NCBI GenBank assembly: GCA_003220345.1
Contig: QHSC01000087.1
Span: 76,497-140,496 of the forward strand
Direction: 5' to 3'
DNA length: 64,000 nucleotides
Origin: Candidatus Rokuibacteriota bacterium
Lineage (GTDB): Bacteria; Methylomirabilota; Methylomirabilia; Rokubacteriales; CSP1-6
Within the stretch, counting starts at the first letter, position 1. Every line of letters starts with the position of its first letter. The translations under genes and the position numbers were made by a program. Of the stretch, positions 58,597 to 64,000 are shown piece after piece. The notes under the pieces were generated by a model. That model worked only from the letters and a program-made list of their open reading frames with translations, was not told the origin of the DNA and made no database searches.

Positions 58597-60174
58597 CTAT
58601 TTCCCCGAAGCCAGCTGGTCGAAGAAGAGGTCGTACATGACCGAGCCCGGGTTCCACTTGCCCAGCGTCTTGGAGGTGGCGTAGGGCGAGTGCAGATAGA
58701 CCACCGGCACGCCGTAGTGCTCGCTCCGGAGGCGCGTGAAGATGTTCCGCATCAAGGCATTGATCTTTTCCCGGTCGGTCTGGCGCATCACCTGCGCGAT
58801 CATGCCGTCGATCTCGGGATCGGCCACGGTGTCATTGGCCTTGGAGGGCGTGTAGGCCATCTTCTCGAGGAGGGCGTAGGCGCCGATCCAGTCGCGATTG
58901 GCGATGTTGTAGTAGCCCACGGCGCCGGGCACCTTGCGGTCGACCCAGAGCTTGCGGAACCCTGGATAGTCCAGCGGCACGAGCTTGGTCTTGATGCCGA
59001 TCTTCTGCCAGTAGCCGCTCATCGCCTCCGCGAAGGCCTTGCCCTCGGGGAGGCCGGGAAGCTGGAAGGCGTACAGCTCGAGCGAGAAGCCGCTCGGGAA
59101 GCCGGCGTCGGCCAGGAGCTTCTTCGCCCGCGCCGGATCGTAGGGATACACCATCTCGGGCGAAACCTTGAAGCCGATATCTCGGAACGACCACGAGAGC
59201 CCGAGGGGGATGGACGCGGGTTCGGCCTTGCCCGCGAAGATCGCCTGGGCGATCTCCGCCCGGTCGACGGCGAGGTTCATGGCCTCGCGCACCCGCTTGT
59301 CGGCGGTGGGCTGTCCGTCGCGGGGCAGCACCCAGTACATGCTGAGGATCGCCTCTTCCTTCCGGAAATGGACGGGAAAGCCTTCCTTCTCCAGCTCGGC
59401 TACCCGCTCGCGACTGACGTCGGCCACGTCGACTTCGCCTCGGCGCAGGAGGGCGATGCGCGTGGTCTCCTCGGGCACGAGCCTGAACAGCATGGTCTTG
59501 AACCGGGGCACGCCGATGCGCCAGTGGTTGTCCACGGCGGCGAGCTTGATGTGCGAGCCCGTCACCTGCTCCACGAACTTGTAGGGGCCGCTCCCCACCG
59601 GCTTGCGGGCAAAGGCATCATCCCCGTTGGCCTCGATGTACTTCTTGGGCAGCACCATGCCCTCGGTGGACAGGGTCCGGGAGAGGTACGTCGGGATGAT
59701 GAGAGTCGGCTCCTTGGTGACGATGACCACGCGATCCGGGGCGGGCGTCTCGATGTCCTGAATGAGGGTCCGGAGGGGGCCGGCATAGCCCGTGGTGGAG
59801 CGCTTGCCCATGGCGCGCTGGAGGCTGAACTTGACGTCCTCCGACGTCACCTCGTCGCCGTTGTGAAACTTCACCCCCTTGCGCAGGTGAAACGTCCAGC
59901 GCTTGTGGTCGGCCGAGTTCTCCCAGCGCGTGGCGATCCCGCCGTCTCGAGACGGCTGACCTTCGGGGGTGGTGCCGACGAGATAGTCGAACATCGGCGA
60001 GAGGTAGTACTTGACGATGTGACCGCCCAGGACCGGGTCCAGCACTTCGGTGGAGAAGCTCGACAGGGCGACCGAGAGCTCGGGCTTGGCCTGAGCCCAG
60101 CCCGCCGTGGCGGGACCGAGGGCAAGCGCGACACAGAGCAAAGACATCGTCACGATGCGGAGCGCACTCCTCAT
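58597..60174 (-). CDS. ABC transporter substrate-binding protein, family 5
   Basis: Signal peptide; ELSVALSSFSTEVLDPVLGGHIVKYYLSPMFDYLVG...WTFHLRKGVKFHNGDEVTSEDVKFSLQRAM. Confidence 0.93.
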   Translation of the reverse strand: MRSALRIVTMSLLCVALALGPATAGWAQAKPELSVALSSFSTEVLDPVLGGHIVKYYLSPMFDYLVGTTPEGQPSRDGGIATRWENSADHKRWTFHLRKGVKFHNGDEVTSEDVKFSLQRAMGKRSTTGYAGPLRTLIQDIETPAPDRVVIVTKEPTLIIPTYLSRTLSTEGMVLPKKYIEANGDDAFARKPVGSGPYKFVEQVTGSHIKLAAVDNHWRIGVPRFKTMLFRLVPEETTRIALLRRGEVDVADVSRERVAELEKEGFPVHFRKEEAILSMYWVLPRDGQPTADKRVREAMNLAVDRAEIAQAIFAGKAEPASIPLGLSWSFRDIGFKVSPEMVYPYDPARAKKLLADAGFPSGFSLELYAFQLPGLPEGKAFAEAMSGYWQKIGIKTKLVPLDYPGFRKLWVDRKVPGAVGYYNIANRDWIGAYALLEKMAYTPSKANDTVADPEIDGMIAQVMRQTDREKINALMRNIFTRLRSEHYGVPVVYLHSPYATSKTLGKWNPGSVMYDLFFDQLASGK

Positions 60175-60227
60175 GTTTCCTCCTGTATGGGCCAGTTTCG
60201 CTTTGGGCTCCTCGAGAGAAGCGCGGC

Positions 60228-60974
60228 CTAGGCCGCGGTGTAGCCTCCGTCCACGGGCAGGGCGACGCCGGTGACGAAACCAGCTTCGTCACTCGCCAGG
60301 TACAGAATTGCCGCCGCGATGTCCTCGGGCTGGCCGAAGCGGCCCAGGGGATGGCGCTCCCGCATGGGTTGCAGCCAGGCGGGATCGGCCATGAAAGGCT
60401 TGGTCATGGGCGTCTCGATGACACCCGGGCACACGCAGTTCACGCGGATCTTCGGCGCCCACGTCAGGGCCATCGTCCGGGTCAGGTTGACCACACCGCC
60501 CTTCGATGCCGCGTACGCGGGCGAGAGAGAGCCCCCCACCAGGCCGTAGATGGAGGCGAGATTCGTGATCGAACCGTGCCCACTGGCGGCCAGCGCCTCG
60601 AGGGCCGCCCGCGAGGCGAGGTAGGTGCCGCTGAGATTCACGTCGAGCACGCGTGTCCATTCCTCCGGGGGTGGCGTGGCGTCGCGCCGCGTCCCGCTCA
60701 CGCCCGCGGAGTTCACGAGCGTGGTCAGCCGACCGAAGCGATCGAGCGTCGTCTGGACCATGAGGGCGCAGCCCCGCTCGTCGGTCACGTCCACGCCAAG
60801 CTCGACCGCCTCCCCGCCCGCCTCGGCGATCATCTTGGCGGTGGCCTGGGCTGCCTCCCGCTCCCGATCGGCACACATGACGCGCGCGCCCTCCGCGGCA
60901 AAGCGCCGCGCGGTGGCGCGCCCGATGCCTGAGCCCGCCCCCGTCACGATCGCCACCTTGTCCATCATCCGCAT
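60228..60974 (-). CDS. Short-chain dehydrogenase/reductase
   Basis: MMDKVAIVTGAGSGIGRATARRFAAEGARVMCAD...YAASKGGVVNLTRTMALTWAPKIRVNCVCPG. Confidence 0.93.
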   Translation of the reverse strand: MRMMDKVAIVTGAGSGIGRATARRFAAEGARVMCADREREAAQATAKMIAEAGGEAVELGVDVTDERGCALMVQTTLDRFGRLTTLVNSAGVSGTRRDATPPPEEWTRVLDVNLSGTYLASRAALEALAASGHGSITNLASIYGLVGGSLSPAYAASKGGVVNLTRTMALTWAPKIRVNCVCPGVIETPMTKPFMADPAWLQPMRERHPLGRFGQPEDIAAAILYLASDEAGFVTGVALPVDGGYTAA

Positions 60975-61006
60975 TGCGACCATTGCCTCGTGCCCGCGTC
61001 CAGCGG

Positions 61007-62737
61007 CTAGCCTCGCTCGATGATGTAGATGTGGCGCATCATATCCACGTAGATATTGCCGTCGATGACGTTCTGCCCCTGCGTGTTCTTCTCGATGCCC
61101 TTGACCCAAGGCTTGGCGGCGGCGAAGCGTACGACCCACGCGACGGGTACGAAGCCCACGTCCATCTGCATGATCTCCTCGGCCTTCTTGTAGTGCTCGA
61201 GCCGCTTCTTCGGATCTCGAGTGTCGCGCCCGGCCTCCAGCTCCTTGTCGAAGGCCTCGTTGGCCCAGGCCTGCCGCTTGCCCGTCGTCTTCTTACCGTA
61301 GAAGGTGTCGAAGTACTCGTTGTGCGGGTCCGGATAGTCCATGAACCACCGGATCCAGACGAACTGCAGATCCTGCTTCCAGAGCCGCTCGCGGAACACG
61401 CGCTGCTCCAGCACTTCGAGATCGGTCTTCATGTTGAGGCTGTCGAGGAGCACGGCCTGCACTGCCTCGGCCAAGGGCTTGGAACCGAGACCTTCCTCGC
61501 GCATCGACAGGGTGATCTTCGGCCAGTTCTTGCCGCCCTCGAACGGAGTTCCCTTGAGCTGCTCGAGGGCTGCCTTCTTGTCGAAGCGCTGGATAGCTTT
61601 GATCTTCGGATCGTCGACCGCTCCGGGGAAGCCCGGCGGGATCATGGACCAGGCCGGGATAGCCAGGCCCTGGCTCACCTTGACCACGTTCTCGCGGTCG
61701 ACGGCGTGAGCCACCGCCCGGCGGACCTTGACGTTGTCAAAGGGGGGCTTGGTCAACTGGGGAAGCAGGTACCAGGTGCCCGGATACGGCTACTGGAAGA
61801 CATCCCTTTGCATACGCGGGTCGCCCTGAAGCTTCCTGAGGTCGCCCGGCTGGAGCCAAGTCAAGTCCAGCTCGTTATTCTCGTAGGGAAGGGCGCCGGC
61901 CTGCACGGGAATGATGGGGACGATGGCTCGGTCAAGATGCACGTCCTTGGCGCCGAAAAAGTGAGGACTCTTCCTGAACACCATCTGCTTGTTGTGCTCC
62001 CACTGCTCCATGACGAACGGGCCATTGGTGACGATGTTCCCGGCCTCTGTCCACTTGTCTCCGTGCTTCTCCACCGCTCCTCGGTGGGCGGGGAGGGCCG
62101 CCAGGTAGGCGGCGAGGACCGGGAAGTAGCCCCGCGGACCTTCGAGGGCAACTTCGAGGGTCCAGTCGTCCTTGGCCTTCACGCCGACCTCATCACGGTT
62201 CGTGACCTGCTTCTTGTTGAAGCCTTCGCCATTCTTGATGTCGTAGAGGAAGGCCGCATAGGGTGCCTTCGTCTCGGGGTCGAGCTGGCGCTTCCACGAC
62301 CACTCGAAGTCGCGAGCGCTCACGGGTGAGTTGTCGGACCAGCGGCTGTCCTTGCGAATGGTGAAGGTCCAGACGGAGCCGTCCTTGTTGCTCTGGACCT
62401 TGGTGGCCAAGTACGGCTCGGCCACGAAGTCGGCGTTGAACACCATGAGCCCCGCGAACAGCCATGGAACACCCGCGCAGTAGAGATCCTTGTTGTAGTC
62501 GTGACTGGACGGATCGTTCTGCCACGTTCCTCCGCCACCGACGCGCAGGACCTGCTCCTTGGCGAGCTTCTCGCCGGGGGCGAGCTTGAAGGGCTTGGCC
62601 GCCTCGGCCTGGGTCGCGAAGCCAAGCCCGCCAAAGGCGGCCATGGCCCCCACCGCCTTGAGAAAGTCGCGCCGGCCGAGGCCCAATACCTGGAGTCGCT
62701 GCTCGAACAAGGCCAGCTGCTCGTCGGGTATGCGCAT
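61007..62737 (-). pseudogene. Peptide-type ABC substrate-binding protein (Tat signal RRDFLK) interrupted by a single in-frame TAG at 61790-61792
   Basis: ORFs 61790..62737 and 61007..61756 lie in one frame; through the stop it reads GDPRMQRDVFQ-*-PYPGTWYLLPQLTKPPFDNVKVRRAVAHAVDRENVV. Confidence 0.8.
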
Positions 62738-62756
62738 GTCGTGTCTCCTTGCCTCT

Positions 62757-63668
62757 CTAGTTCATCTTGGGATCGAGGGCGTCGCGCACCCCGTCTCCGA
62801 AGAAGGTGAAGGACAGCATGGTGATGGCGATGGCGATGGAGGGAAAGACGCACAGGTGCCAGTACGAGCGCAGGTACTGCTGATTCTCTCCCACCATCTG
62901 TCCCCAGGACGGGGTCGGGGGGTTGATCCCCACTCCGATGAAGGACAGCGCCGCCTCCGTGAAGATGGCCTCGGGAATACCGAAGGTGACCGACACCACG
63001 ATGGGCGTGAGGGCGCTCGGCAGCACGTGCTTCGTGACGGTCCGGAAGAAGCCCGCGCCCAGGGCGCGCGCGCCCTCGACGAACTCCTTCTCCTTGATGG
63101 AGAGCACCTGGGCGCGGGTCTGGCGCGCGATGCCAACCCAGCCCGTGAGCCCGATGGCGATGAAGATGTTCAGCAGCCCCGCCCCGAGCATGGACATGAT
63201 GAGGATGACGAAGAGCAGCCGTGGAAACGCGTACATCACGTCGATGAAGCGCGTCAGGAGAAGATCCACGCGCCCGCCGAGATAGCCCGCGACGAGGCCG
63301 ATGGGCACGCCGATCATCACGATGATGACCTGGGCGCCCACGCCCACGAGCATGGACACCCGCGCCCCGAAGATCATGCGCGAGAGCACGTCGCGACCCA
63401 GCTGATCGGTGCCGAGCGGGAACTCGCGGGAGGGAAACTCGTAGATCTTGCCGAAATTCGCCTTCGTATACGAGTAGGGCGCAAGGAAGTCCGCGAAGAT
63501 CGCCACGAGGCAGAGCAGGATCACCGTCACGCCACCCACGACCGCGAGCTTGTTGCGGAGGAGGCGACGCCAGGCATCCCGCCAGAGGTTCGAGGTCTGC
63601 GTGGACGGCGCCGCCGCGAGCCCGGCGGCGGCGAGGCTAGTACCGGATGCGGGGGTCGATAAGGCCAT
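62757..63668 (-). CDS. Peptide-type ABC transporter permease (OppC-like)
   Basis: FPLGTDQLGRDVLSRMIFGARVSMLVGVGAQVIIV...FVEGARALGAGFFRTVTKHVLPSALTPIVV. Confidence 0.93.
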   Translation of the reverse strand: MALSTPASGTSLAAAGLAAAPSTQTSNLWRDAWRRLLRNKLAVVGGVTVILLCLVAIFADFLAPYSYTKANFGKIYEFPSREFPLGTDQLGRDVLSRMIFGARVSMLVGVGAQVIIVMIGVPIGLVAGYLGGRVDLLLTRFIDVMYAFPRLLFVILIMSMLGAGLLNIFIAIGLTGWVGIARQTRAQVLSIKEKEFVEGARALGAGFFRTVTKHVLPSALTPIVVSVTFGIPEAIFTEAALSFIGVGINPPTPSWGQMVGENQQYLRSYWHLCVFPSIAIAITMLSFTFFGDGVRDALDPKMN

Positions 63669-64000
63669 AGGCGAGATCCACGAGGAGATTCATGAGAGCG
63701 AGGAAGGCGCCATAGATCAGGACCACCGCCATGATCATCGGGTAGTCCCGCCCCGTCATGGATTGCACGAAGAAGCGCCCCATGCCGGGCACGCGGAAGA
63801 TGGATTCCACGAAGAAGGATCCCGTGCCCACCGCGGCGAACATGGGGCCGAGCAAGGTCACCACGGGGATCAAGGCGTTCTTGAGCACGTGCTTGAGCAC
63901 GACGGGCTGCTCGGCAAGGCCCTTGGCGCGCGCGGTGCGGATGTAGTCGGATCGGATGACCTCGACCATGCTCGAGCGCGTGAAGCGCGCGATGATGCCG
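63637..64000 (-). CDS. Peptide-type ABC transporter permease (OppB-like), truncated by window end
   Basis: GIIARFTRSSMVEVIRSDYIRTARAKGLAEQPVVLKHVLKNALIPVVTLLGP...; frame open to base 64000. Confidence 0.92.
   Translation of the reverse strand, partial: GIIARFTRSSMVEVIRSDYIRTARAKGLAEQPVVLKHVLKNALIPVVTLLGPMFAAVGTGSFFVESIFRVPGMGRFFVQSMTGRDYPMIMAVVLIYGAFLALMNLLVDLAYGLIDPRIRY

Noticed and set aside
61790-61792. UAG in the peptide-binding protein considered as pyrrolysine
   Set aside because: Peptide-binding proteins are not a known pyrrolysine family, no pyl genes are visible in the window, and a TAC/TAT-to-TAG change is simpler.

Overview
This is a GC-rich bacterial chromosomal window of about 64 kb. 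All calls were made by reading the ORF translations and the raw DNA; no searches were run. Most of it is ordinary metabolism and transport: leu/ilv/asd amino-acid synthesis, pssA/psd, ppdK, a TctCBA transporter, a B6 (pdxS/pdxT) cluster headed by a MocR-type regulator, three peptide-type ABC transporters, UbiD, SDRs and an amidase.

The main points of interest are:
(1) Two in-frame UGA genes that look like selenoproteins, each with a bacterial-SECIS-like hairpin: a formate dehydrogenase alpha chain (UGA at 592-594, minus strand) and an AhpD/CMD-family protein with a CxxU motif (UGA at 30411-30413).
(2) A divergent caspase/CHAT-like protein (29531-30262) between a 35-aa membrane peptide and the AhpD-like selenoprotein.
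(3) A four-gene operon (36369-39403, minus strand) with a dedicated Lgt-like and LspA-like pair around a LamG-type lipoprotein and a heptad-repeat protein. This is my best candidate for an undescribed system.
(4) A 2-oxoacid:ferredoxin oxidoreductase with oxalate-oxidoreductase-like signatures, next to TctABC.
(5) A MITE-like intergenic inverted-repeat family with shared modules at two or three loci.
(6) Several genes with internal losses, a frameshift or a nonsense codon: asd, a DapA/HOGA-type aldolase, a 2OG-Fe(II) oxygenase, an enolase-superfamily gene, an enoyl-CoA hydratase and a peptide-binding protein. These must be separated from assembly error.

No rRNA, tRNA, CRISPR array, prophage or transposase was recognised.
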